Part shown: positions 23,701 through 34,700 of the stretch, piece after piece | Numbering within the stretch: the first letter of the stretch is position 1 | How the letters are laid out: every line of letters begins with the position of its first letter | DNA from: Gautieria morchelliformis | Lineage: Eukaryota; Basidiomycota; Agaricomycetes; Gomphales; Gomphaceae | Assembly (NCBI GenBank): GCA_015179125.1 | Contig: WHVA01000143.1 | Coordinates: 1-64,000 of the forward strand | Length of the DNA stretch: 64,000 nucleotides | Direction of reading: 5' to 3' | Notes under the pieces: model-generated | What the model was told of the DNA's origin: nothing | The model's database searches: none | What the model saw: the letters and a program-made list of their open reading frames with translations, nothing else | Program-made: the position numbers and the translations under genes

Positions 23701-24201
23701 AAGTCACCCAAGCGGTGGAAACCTCGCCAGCAGGGTTTCAGTCTCGGTCGCCTTCATTTTGCAAGTCCAGCCTCTGGAGAGCGCTTTTACTTGCGAACCC
23801 TCCTTACAGTTGTCAGAGGAGCAATGTCATTTGAGGAGCTTAGATCATTTGATGGTGTCATTTGTCCTACTTACAAGGCTGCATGCCTGGCAAGGGGCCT
23901 CTTAGAAGATGATTCGGAGTGGACACAGTGTCTTCAGGAGGCTGCACATATACAAACAGGTTTCCAGCTCAGGAGGTTATTTGTCACTATTCTCCTTCGG
24001 TGTAACCCTGCTCAGCCTGCTCAAATCTGGGAGGAGTTTCGGGAGTGTATTTGTGATGACCTGGAGCATCAGCTTCAAAATAGGCATGGCATTCACCATC
24101 CTACCAATGATCAAATCTATGACTTTGGTCTCTTTCTCATTGACAAGATCATACGTCAGGGGGGAAGTCTCTGGATGAGTTCCCAGATATGCCACAGATA
24201 A
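20737..24201 (+). pseudogene. Helitron Rep (HUH) part of the H2 Rep-helicase
   Basis: Starts across the splice (MEPSTPERDRQEER), with a proline-rich N-terminus carrying two copies of a VPVGSAAVAALQAQAAN segment (21130-21260). An in-frame TGA at 21307-21309 interrupts an otherwise open frame to 24201. Then CPKCKAWHWKAERL with CCSKG (zinc motif), ITMTANPQWKEI region near 22745, HUH motif GLPHMHLLIWF near 22938, and YIHKYMYKGPDRTT near 23350 with the paired tyrosines. The HUH histidines and Tyr pair are intact, so the nickase domain looks well preserved. The ORF stops at 24201 through a frame change in a run of six G at about 24159-24164, after which the helicase continues in another frame. Confidence 0.88.
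20739..20795 (+). promoter_or_regulatory. 57-nt intron splitting the start codon of the H2 Rep-helicase
   Basis: The donor GTGAGTATCC follows GAAAAT and the acceptor ATTCAAG precedes GGAGCCCTC. Splicing yields ATG GAG CCC TCT ACA CCA, in frame with the rest of the protein. Unspliced RNA reads ATG TGA at that point. H1 has the same arrangement at 556-612. Confidence 0.78.
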
Positions 24202-26112
24202 TGGGGCACTGGGAGGGATTGGTAGGGAACCGTTGGATAGCTGAGCAGCGGGACTATGACCCAGCTACAGAGCTGGAAAAAGCTGCCACCAATATTGACA
24301 AGCTTAATGCAGAACAGAGGCGTGTCCATGATGAGATCCTCCATTCAGCCATAAATGGAGAGGGTCTTCTGTTCTTTGTCAATGGCCCCGGTGGTACAGG
24401 CAAAACCTTTACCTGGAATACCCTGGCTCATTCTATCAGAGGAAGGGGCCTTATTGTCCTATGCATTGCATCTTCAGGAATTGCAGCATTGCTTCTGATT
24501 GGGGGCAGAACATCACATGCTATGCTCAAGATACCAATTCTGATTCATGAGGGTTCTCTATGTGACATCAAAAGAGGCTCACCACTGGCAGAACTTCTCA
24601 AGCAGGTCCATTTGATCATATGGGATGAGGTGCCTATGCAGCATCGTCATGTAGTTGAAGCTGTCGACAGAACCTGCAGGGATGTCCTAGAGCGTCCAGA
24701 TCGTCCATTCGGTGGTATTACTGTGGCTTGGGGTGGAGATTTCCAGCAAACTCTGCCTGTTGTTCCTCGAGGTAACAAGGAGGAGATCGTGGGTGCTTCG
24801 ATCCAAAGATCCCCTTTGTGGCATCATGTCAAGGTCCTCCATCTTACTCAAAATATGCGGGTCGACCCTCATGATCCCCAGAGTGAACAATTTGCTCAGT
24901 GGCTCTCTGATGTTGGTCAGGGAAAGGATCTCCCTTTGGACAATTCATTCACACTTCCTCACACATGATCTGTGGACCACAGGTGTCAGATCTCATTGCA
25001 GCTATCTATCCTAACATTGGTACTGGGGAGGCACTCCAAGACAAATACTTTTTGGAACGTGCCATCCTTTGCCCTCGCAATATGGAAATGGATGAGATTA
25101 ATGCTGAGGTGCTCAATGTATTCCCTGGGGATGAGCGTCTCTATCCCAGTGCAGACTCGGTCAAAGGAAATGAAGATGGCAATGTGTATCCTGTGGAGTA
25201 TCTTAACTCACTCAACATGGGTGGGCTTCTTCCATCTCAACTCAGGCTTAAACCTGGAGTGGTACTCATGCTTCTTCAGAATATTGACCTTGGTCGTGGA
25301 CTCTGCAATGGTACAAGGTTGCGTCTCATCAATATGACCAACAGGGTACTCTTTGTGAGGATCATTTCTGGATCATTTGCAGGAGAGACTGCATTTATCC
25401 CTAGGATGACAGTGACACCCACCTCAGACCAATTGCCATTTGAGCTCCAGCGTCGCCAGTTTCCTGTCAGGCTGGCCTTTGCCATGACTGTCAGGGTTCA
25501 CGCATTTCCTTCCACAAGTTTCTATTTCCTTCCATGAGTTTCCATAACCTTCCGTCACATTCTGTCACATGTCACATTCTGTCACATTCTGTCACCTTCT
25601 GTCACCTTCTGTCACATGTCACATTCTGTCACATTCTGTCACATGTCACATTCCGTCACATTCTGTAACCTTCTACAAGTTTCCATCTCCCCTATTATGT
25701 AAGCCTTGCCAGCGCTATAAGACTGTAGCCCGTGTGGTGGCGTTTCCTCAGCTTGATCTCTGAGGATACCCACTACACAGGCAAGTCCCCATGTATCTAT
25801 CGTTGGTAGAGTTATAAACTGAGGATACCCACTACACAGTTGGTCATTGTCCTAGTATCGGCTCTTATCTCCTTGAGTATCTTTGGTTGTGGCTTCGTCA
25901 TTAGTGTTGCCCTCACAATGACTATCAACAAGTCTCAAGGGCAGTCTCTTGGCACGGTAGGCATAGACTTGCGATACGTGGTATTTTCACATGGACAGTT
26001 GTATGTTGCAGTGTCAAGGGGCACTAATTGGAACAGAGTCCATATTCTTTTAGGGGAGGGGAACAAAACTTCTAATATTGTATACAAAGAAGTGTTGCTG
26101 AAGCCTGATTAA
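24165..26112 (+). pseudogene. PIF1-type helicase part of the H2 Rep-helicase
   Basis: 5'-3' DNA helicase domain that unwinds DNA during rolling-circle transposition. Walker A is VNGPGGTGKTFTWNTL near 24380, Walker B IIWDEVPMQHR near 24617, and the third motif AWGGDFQQTLPVV near 24728. A change of frame near 24960 joins to HMICGPQVSDLIAAIYPNI and LKPGVVLMLLQNIDLGRG. The last motif [14 protein letters not shown] and [11 protein letters not shown] lie at 25925-26030, after an insertion of roughly 410 bp. All main SF1B motifs can still be read. It would follow the Rep domain as one polyprotein, as in other Helitrons. Confidence 0.87.
25485..25910 (+). repeat. Insertion with a TCTGTCACAT minisatellite inside the helicase
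   Basis: Between the segments ending LAFAMTV and starting [10 protein letters not shown] lies about 410 bp unrelated to helicases. It holds some dozen short units of the type TTCTGTCACAT (25545-25670). It also has a 21-bp direct repeat beginning CTGAGGATACCC at 25760 and 25819. The insert has no recognised coding content. Its edges are not flanked by an obvious target duplication. Confidence 0.75.
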
Positions 26113-26210
26113 ATATGTATTTCCATTTGTATTTAATGTATGTAGTTGCATTTCACCAAATAATTCTTTGATTCTATTAACTACCCATGTGCAATGTTAA
26201 CCCTAAATAA

Positions 26211-26240
26211 CCCGGTGCGAAGCACGGGTCTATTGGCTAG
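26211..26240 (+). other. Helitron 3' terminus: hairpin plus CTAG
   Basis: CCCGGTGC-GAA-GCACGGG forms a 7-bp stem with one bulged G, then TCTATTGG and CTAG (26237-26240), with T as the next base. This is the standard fungal and plant Helitron terminator, and the insertion is before T as expected. Confidence 0.93.
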
Positions 26241-26318
26241 TACGTACAGATATACAGATCGAAGCCCGCCAATTGCATCCATATTGTATGACTAAAGTTA
26301 CTCGTTTGCCTCTGGCGT

Positions 26319-27284
26319 TTACGTTTCGCCATTTGAAACAGACCTGGTACTGCTCGGGCACCGTACGGTGCGAGAAAAATAATCAGATAGAAAAGGATCT
26401 GAACAGCGAAGGATGGACAAGTTATGAGGCAATCGCCCATAAGGATGCACTGTAATCGAATGAATCCGTTGGCCGTCACGTGCACGAGCGCAGCATGCAC
26501 AAGGGGACGGCAAGACATAACAAGTTTCTGTTCTATATGACCTTAAACATTCTCGAATGACAGAAGTCGAAACCGTCTGTGGCCAAGAAGCGATAACATC
26601 CAACTTTTGATTGAAAACTTCTTCGTCTACGTCGTCACGATTACGTGCAGGCAAGAGTTTTCGATCGCTTGCCTGATACGAAGGGTTACTGTCATGAGTC
26701 ATAACGCGACAGACATCATTCCCATATTCATGACACAAAATAGAAGTAATTAACAGTCTTCGTTTTAATGCACATCGCGTCTGAAAGGCTCATAACACAA
26801 TAAGACTTGTACGAGTGAAGGGCGATCGTACTTCTGAAGGCCACGACAACGATCTCGAAAGGCATTTATTACATTATCTGCCAAGGATGGAAAACGATCG
26901 CCGATGTTAGGCCTTCTTGACACGTGCAATCCGTGAAGACAGGTTTTCATGCGAGAGTTATTTAACACTTGACTAGAAAAGGAAAAGGTGTCCGAAAATA
27001 AGTCATTATACGGCAACTTAACCGGATCATCGTCGCCCCCACGGGGAAACTCCGTAGGAGGCAGTCGTAACAGGGAAAATATACAGGGACCATAAATCCG
27101 TTCAAAAATCATGAGGCATGTCGCCGTTACATTTCACATCCAGCGACCTAAGATGAGAGATTATTTCTCTCATAGAACAATTTGCAAAATATTGACAGTG
27201 ATCGTAATAAAAGTCCACGATAATGACATGTAGCTCCCGGATAGAATATTGAACATAGGAACGACGAGGCCTAACTATACGCAT
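26319..27284 (-). pseudogene. N-terminal fragment of another Helitron-type protein (DUF6570-like)
   Basis: Minus-strand pieces: SIRELHVIIVDFYYDHC near 27240, a middle frame at 26765-27112, and VIRECLRSYRTETCYVLPSP followed by CACCARARDGQR and LPHNLSILRCSDPFL near 26430-26560. The C-x2-C zinc-like motif followed by a P-L-x-x-L segment is what I remember from the region that precedes the Rep domain in fungal Helitron proteins. The Rep domain itself is absent; the sequence runs into the 3' end of H2. The frames are disjointed, so this is a remnant. Confidence 0.5.
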
Positions 27285-30200
27285 GCACGCTAGTAAGTCT
27301 TTCTAACGGGTTGAGTCAAGCGACAGAAGACGATGACGATTGCCGAATATCATCCACGATGGGTTAACATCGCAACAACGTTCGACGTTGGACATGTTTG
27401 ACAACTTTAAGTCATTTAAAATATGAAATTTCAATTATTATGATATTGATCATAAGCAACGCAATCGCAATGGCACGGTCAGTCACGAACCGGCGAAGGG
27501 AAGGCAATTTTTTCGACTCACATGGGTAGGACAAGACATTTGGAGGAAGTCACGAAAATGGGTGAGTTCAACGAAACTTATGTAAATACAGCGAACAGTG
27601 GACATTGGATAAGACAGGGGCGTACAGGGTAAATTATGGACAGGGGGTGGACGTCATGCCGCAGGAAACGGAGGAACGGATTGGACAGCAGACAAGGCTA
27701 ACAAAGCCGACGACAACCCCGGCCAAGCAATCCATGGAACAAGAAGCACAGGACATCACAAGTAAGTAGAACGACGAATGGACAACGAGGAAGGCAGGGA
27801 CGTATGGGATAAAGAATGAACACGCATTCGTCATGGACGGACGGTAAACCGCCTCCAAGAAACGCCGCCGAGGACAGCAGCCGGGACCAATGTGGAAGGG
27901 AACGGGAGATGTGACAGCATCGACAACGAATAAAAAAAAAAAAGGGAAGGGAGGGAGCGGACACTGGCAAGGAAAGGGAAAACCCAAACGCGTGACGGGG
28001 ACGTGTCGGCATGGTCCGGCAAAGGACAGCGATTACCCTAGGCATGAAAGCGGCACCTGTCGGAACAGAACGGCTAACACGAGGGAATGACTCACAGGGA
28101 GGAAAAACAAATAGCATGCGGCGGCCAATAAAATCAATACAAATTGTTCCGCGTAAGCGGGAAGCTTGGACATTTGAGTCGACAGGTCCCTCCCTCTCCT
28201 TCGGAGAGAGTCGGGGAAGACCACCTGTTGAGGTAAGACGCGCGTCAGCGCTAACGTTGTAGCGGGGTGCCTGAAAATCGGCGTATTCCACATATTCCAC
28301 ATGCGCGTGAGCAATCAGCGGAAATACCGTACACCGCCCCACCCTCTACACCACATCCAGATCTTCTGTCATAATAAAAAAAAAAAAGAATAAATAAAAT
28401 ATTCCATATATCTTCCCCTTCGCCCTTTCGTGTCTGGCCCAGATCCTGACTCCTTCCGTGATATCACCATCCCCAGGCTCCCAGCCTGCGGGAGATTATC
28501 TGCTTTGCTGAGCCATCATTGCACACCCGCGAGACGGACATACATATAACATTAGCGGCCATTACCATCCACGTCCCGTCACACCACATTCCCCACCATA
28601 CGGACGTCTATAAGTGTAGCCAGCCACACCAGCAGTAGTTACTTCCATCGCGTGTCACCCGATCCCACGTCCGAGCCAATTCCGAATAATCACGGCGACT
28701 GACGGCAAGCCTGCGACTCAAATGTCCGCGAGAAGTCTCCCTGGCACCACTCCATGACCTCAACGTCCCACCCTACGTGTCACTATCTAACAGCCCGGAG
28801 CACAAGTCAAAATCACAACACCCGTACCACGCGTGATGTTCGCCTGCAATAATATGTCCGAAATCATAGGGGAGTGTAAGCAACGACGCAGCACTAACTC
28901 TGTTTCGGAAGCGGGGCAAAATAATACTCTCATGTCTGAGCTTGGGGGACGAGATGAAAGAGTTTTGAGAGCAAAGCTTGTCTGTGCTCTCGAACCTTCC
29001 AGATCAACATCTCCTTCGACGCCAACGTCTACTCCCACGTTCCCCTTGCGCGTGCCAGGCATCATAGTACGGGGTCACAAGCATATTCACAGTCCATGGA
29101 GCCGTCGCCGCTGATGCTTGATTTTCTCCCTTTCCAGAGCCCTCGCCCTCGCCAGCCGAGTTCCCTGTAGGGAGAACAGCCTGGCCACTCTGCATACCCA
29201 GTCCAGCCCCCCACACTCACCTTCCGCGCTGTCCCACGACGGCGCCAACAAAGCCGACGTCGACGAGCCGAACCACGCTTTCTCAGGTTCTGTCGCTCGA
29301 CCTCACTCTGAGAACGACATGAAGGGTCGCTTTGAGTTCGCGGGCGAGCTGCGCAGGCTGAGCGCGTCCGGTGCCGCGCACCGCTGCAGCTTTGAGAGGA
29401 GCTGGAGCACGCGTTAACACGCCGTCGAAGATAGGCGCAGAGGCGCTTGGGTTTGATTTAGAAGTCTTACAGAAAAGATATCAGTTTCTATCTGTCATTT
29501 CCTGCGCTCGATTCAATGCGCACCGCGAGTCGAGTCGAGTCTGCCTCTGTGCTCGAGTTAATGCGGCTTCTCCGATTACTTCTGACATCATTCTAACAGT
29601 GTCTATCACGCTTCGCATGGATGACGGTCTCGGGAATGGCGCGACAGGTAGAGGGCCAGGGGAGGGCGGCAGCCTCTGCCGAGCAAGGGGAGTGTGCACC
29701 GCAGTGCAGGGGGCTGTACCACAGCGGGCGCGGGACTATACTTGCAGGAACAGCACCACACGAGCTTCGCGGAAAATCAACGGGTCACGGTGGTAATGCC
29801 TTCGACATGGGTCGCGACCCCGGACCGACAGGGCGATCCTACGCCACATTGACAGCATGTGCCGTTACGTGTCGTCCTGGAGCAGCTGCACGCTGGGTGG
29901 GGGCGGCGGCAGATGTTGCTGCAGGAAGGGGTCTACAGAACCGAAAAGCGGCAACCGCGTGGGTGAAATCCTGGATCTTCCTTGCGGTGATGTGTGTTGT
30001 GGGCGCGACAACGGATCCACGAAACTTGCCCAGGCCGTGAGTTCACTCACTGCAAGGCACGACATGATATGTAACTAGTATTCCGCCGAATCTGATCTAC
30101 TGTGAGCGACGCGGGCGGTGGAGAGAAATCTGCATGGTCGTGGTCGATGGTCACGTCACGTTCCCTTGTCGAGGACAAGGGCTTCTAACCCCGGGAGATA

Positions 30201-31500
30201 TAGATCCGGCATGATATACTGTACGACAACGTATTTGAAAATAAAACATTCTATTTGTCCGACCGCCTCGACCAATGGGGCAGGTCATACCAAAGTATGT
30301 GGGATGGGATGAAGCCTGACATCCTAGTGACAAGTGTTTTTACTTAAAAAGCTGAATAGCTTGATCCTGGAGTTTCTGAGCAACGGCTCCGTACGGAAGA
30401 CGAGAAATAAAGACAAGAGCATGCCCGAGTAGTGAACCCGAGGTCAATTGTTGATACAGATATTACGTAAAAGCTGAAGCGAGACGGACGAGCATATTTC
30501 TGATGTGTGATAAGGGATACACCTATCCTCATACCATATACTGAGGCGATTGAAGAATAACCAGCATAGGCCAATATTCTCTGCATGCCTTTGGATACGG
30601 AGAGCAATGGCGCCGGTACCTGCGCAGGGCCGCTACCCGGCCCGTCCATCTGTTACAGACACGAGTGAGTGAGTCCTGATCACTTGACGTGGTCGACGGT
30701 TCATTCAGTTGTTACTGTAACCCCTTGGACTCACCACGAATATGCTTCTCATTCATGTCTTCTGTTTTTAGCTCCTCTCCGATAGTTCTCGCCCGCCGTC
30801 CTCTTCATGCCTGCAGGAAATACGGTAGCACCGGGCAATCCAGTGCTCTGCCGTACAAACGGCACACTTTCGCATCACCACCACACGCACTCTTTGAAAC
30901 ATTTTCATGCCTTTCACGATGACGCACCCATTGTCTTTCCGGATCCAAACCCATCATGTATCCCGAGCATGTGCCGTTCACACCTCCGCTTGAAATTCGT
31001 AGACCCCAGCCGATTTTATGCTAGTAGTGGGTCGGATGGGAAGGGTTATGCACCCGAGGAGTTGTCACAGTGATAGAACTAAGCAGGTTTAGCAGTTCCC
31101 TAAGTTCCGTACCCGGCAAAGAGGATACTTCTCGTTCGAACAGTAAGCAGATATACTTTTATCCACATCTGACTCTCACTGTTGGATGTACCGGTTGACG
31201 AGTGCAATACGAGGCTCTCCGAGCTATGATTCAGTATATCATTCATTTGGTCTGAAATGGGTCTGCAACTTGCCTATCGGCTTTGGTGCCTGCGCTTGTT
31301 AAATTTGTTTTACTTTCCGGGGCGTATACAGCTTTTGGTTCTGTGTCAGACATGCTCTGCGCCATATGCAAGGTGGGTTTTGAGATCAAGAACAATCACC
31401 GCGTGGGAAAATGTGACTAATGCATCAGTACAGTTTCCCACGACTCTTTTCCGCTGTACACATATCATCAAGTTCTCACATCTTGATATCAGGAACACAT
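27285..31500. other. No recognisable gene
   Basis: Many short frames on both strands, none with recognised domains. A poly-A stretch lies at 28374-28390. The 214-codon minus-strand frame at 27698-28342 and the plus-strand frames at 28833-29417 have biased composition and no motif. Part of 31.1-31.5 kb is presumably the promoter and leader of NLR2. Confidence 0.5.
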
Positions 31501-31778
31501 GGCACACACATCGAAGCCTGCTCCCACGGCAAGTACGGAGTGCCATGCGGCGCCTCTCAGTCTCGTCCTTGTTTTTTCTGCCTACCACCTACCACCCACC
31601 ACACTGCGAACAATGCACAACGTTAAGGGCAACGATAAGGGCACAGTAGTCCACGATCACTTTTCTAGTGAGCCAAGTGTTCACTCTCCACCCCGAAGTA
31701 TTGCTTCAGCAATCAAAGTTGCAGGAAAGGCTCTTTCGTTTGCGCTATGCATGGTATACTGACTCTTGGCCATCGACA

Positions 31779-34700
31779 ACAGACTTGAAATGTTCCCATA
31801 TTCCCAACGTCGAACTGTTCGGCAAGCGTCCTAGTCGCTGCTTCGTGAAACTCTTCGTCGATAAGGATATCCAGAAAACTGCGTCAGCTGCTAGAGGCAA
31901 TACTGCCTCGTGGAATGAGCCATTCTATTTGTGCGTTTAATTCCGGTGACATTGTCTCAATATGATCTTAAATCCATACATAGCTACCACTTGAATGGGT
32001 CTTCTGTGTTGGAAATTGAAGTATATGGGCGTCATACTATCGGACGTGATGATTACATAGGCGGTACGAAGGAAAGGATTCAGTTGCTGCTTGCGGAAGG
32101 AGCAACCGGAGGTCAGTCCTTTTCGCTCATCGGCGGAATACACGTGTAATCATCGAACACGGCAGCCGTTGCTCGCAAACTGCAAAAACCCGATAAGGCA
32201 GGGAAGATGCATGAGGTTCAAACTGTCCTAGAGTTCACCATTTCGTCTTTCGCGACGTCCGACGAGGCGCAGGAGGCCGAGTTGAGCGAAGCAGTCAGCG
32301 CAACGAAAGAGGTCGATAATATGAACCCGGTGCAGTCCCTAATCGTTGATGCAGGGGTTGGGGTCGATGTCGACACTTCCGCCATCGATACCTTCAATAC
32401 AATATCGGCGTCTTGGGCTCTCCTCCTGAACAATATCAGGCTGTTTACCGAGATCGTGGATAAAGCCTCAGAGGTATAGTTCAAATGCCCGGGGTCTCCC
32501 AGGTCATCTCATGGACACGGTTTGCTTTATTCTAGGCCCATCCTTATGCAAACATGGCATGGTCTATCCTGTCTCTTGCACACAAGGTACGTCTATGACA
32601 TGCACCAACCAGATAGATATAGCTGACATCTGGGGTTGAATCTATTTAGGTTATCATTGCTCAGATGGACCGCGACGATAGCATCCATCGTCTGGCGAAA
32701 ATTATTGGAGACACGTATGCATTCGTCCATCTGGCAGAGCCGTTGAAGAAAATTGAATCGCAGAGCCAATTATCTTAGCCTTGGCGCAACAGACGTTAGA
32801 GTGCAGCTACTTTGTCCGCGTCTACGCAAAAACAGAGGGTTTTTGTACGTTGGACCCACTGCCAGGGGGCCATAGCTGATGACCATCATTCAGGGAAAAG
32901 AACTGCCCAAAAATTAGTGTCGGATGTCGACAGCAAAGTCAAACAATATCAGGAATCTTTCAGCAAACTCAAGTTGGAGTTACAACAGCATGCCATGATT
33001 CATACTGAAATCACTGTACTACGTGTTCTGAATGTTGTCGAGGAAATCGGCGAGTTTTCTGATTTGGGACCTTTCCCCAGGCTAATACACCTTGCAACCA
33101 GCCGGGCAAGTTCAACTTAATGACATGCCCCACGCACAGGGAGCTCGTTTCAATCCTACTAAGAGATGTCTACCGGGTACTCGGGAGAAAGTTATCGCGG
33201 AGATATGTGAGTGGGTCAACCAGGAGGATAGCGACGACACACCCCGGATATTCTTCTTGCACGATGTCGCGGGTGCCGGCAAGTCTGCAATTGCTCACGA
33301 GGTCGCTAAACGATTTGACTCGCTCAAACGTCTCGGATCGTCATATTGTTTTGACCGCGATCATCAGGCAGAACGCTCCCCCAAAAATTTCTTCAGTACA
33401 ATTGCTCGTGGTCTGGCTGATCTAGATCCAGAACGCAAAGCATCGTTATTGAATGTGGTTCGGGATAATCGAGAACTTCGGACCACAATCGTGCCTAGTG
33501 AGCAGTTCAAGAGGTTCATTCTAGATCCCGCCCAGGGCCTAACCACCGTTGGACCGACGGTGATCGTCATTGATGCATTAGATGAGAGCGGAGACCAGGT
33601 ATCTCGCCAGGCTCTCTTGTCTGTCCTTGGCAACGAAGCTGCGGAACTGCCGCCTAACTTCCGCGTTCTTATCACCGCCCGTGCCGAACAAGACATCCAG
33701 GGCGCCCTTCTTGGGAAGAAGCACGTGCTTTCCAGGTCCCTAAGGGATATTGACCCGAACCCTGCCGATGCCGTCACCGACTTTGTGAAAGACCAATTGG
33801 GAAACATTATGGACCTCGAGCGTAAATGGCCCAACGAGGGCTGGTGTCAATTATTAGTCGATAAATCTGAAGGTCACTTTCAATGGGCGTCCACGGCTTG
33901 TCTATTTGTTAAAGGAGGTGGGAAGAGTGGTCACCTTCCTGTTAAGCAACTGGAGGAAATTTTAGTCAAGAAACTTGGTGGGATGGATAATCTGTATCTC
34001 GGTATTCTCGAGCAGATATTCGGGGATAGCAAAGACTTGACGCACGATGTCAAGTGTCGCTTTCGCTTGGTGATGGGCTGCCTGCTGACTGCCAGAGAAC
34101 CGCTCTCGATGTCTGCCCTGCAGAAGCTGTGCCATGGAGTCGAGTCGGGTACCGAGGTTGATGCTATTGTTGGGCCCATGGGCGCTCTCTTGAGCCTTCC
34201 TATTCGAGAATCTGACCCAATCAGTCTGGTGCACACGTCTTTTCGTGACTTCTTGACAGATCGCGACCGCAGTGAAGCATTCTACATCGACACAGATTTA
34301 CACCACGACGGCCTTGCGCTCTCATCCTTACGCGTGATGAAAGATGAACTCTGTTTCAACATTTGCTACCTTGAAACTTCACATGTGTGTAACGATGATG
34401 TTGTCGACTTGGCGACACGGACCAAGAGGTGTATATCCTCACAACTTTCTTACTCTTGCCGTTTTTGGGTAGACCACGTTCGCGCCACCACCTTTACGCC
34501 AGGAGCAGGTGAAAAGGTCAAGGAGTTCTTCGAGACTATGCTACTCTACTGGCTTGAAGTTTTGAGTCTGATCAAGAAGGTGCCCGATGCTTCAGCAACG
34601 CTCTCCTCAATAATGGACTGGAGTCAGGTGAGTGCCCAAGTTGTTATGAGATCCGACGTGAGTCTAATGAACTTCAGGATAACGATAATGACATTGCATC

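Larger units (their letters stand above)
19600..26240 (+). mobile_element. Helitron H2, nearly complete
   Basis: About 6.6 kb. T-rich tandem leader (19622-20200), a second tandem repeat (20385-20715), a start-codon intron, a Rep-helicase coding region (20737-26112), and a 3' end made of the hairpin CCCGGTGCGAAGCACGGG, 8 nt, then CTAG at 26237-26240 followed by T. These are standard Helitron hallmarks. The 5' TC end could not be fixed; it probably lies at 19.57-19.62 kb. The coding region has one nonsense codon, two frame changes and one insertion, so this copy is not autonomous as it stands. Confidence 0.88.

Noticed and set aside
27698-28342. 214-codon minus-strand frame
   Set aside because: Composition rich in Phe, Leu, Cys and Arg with no recognised domain; likely chance.
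29118-30040. Overlapping plus-strand frames of 99-141 codons
   Set aside because: Several frames are open together, without splice-consistent continuation or recognised domains.
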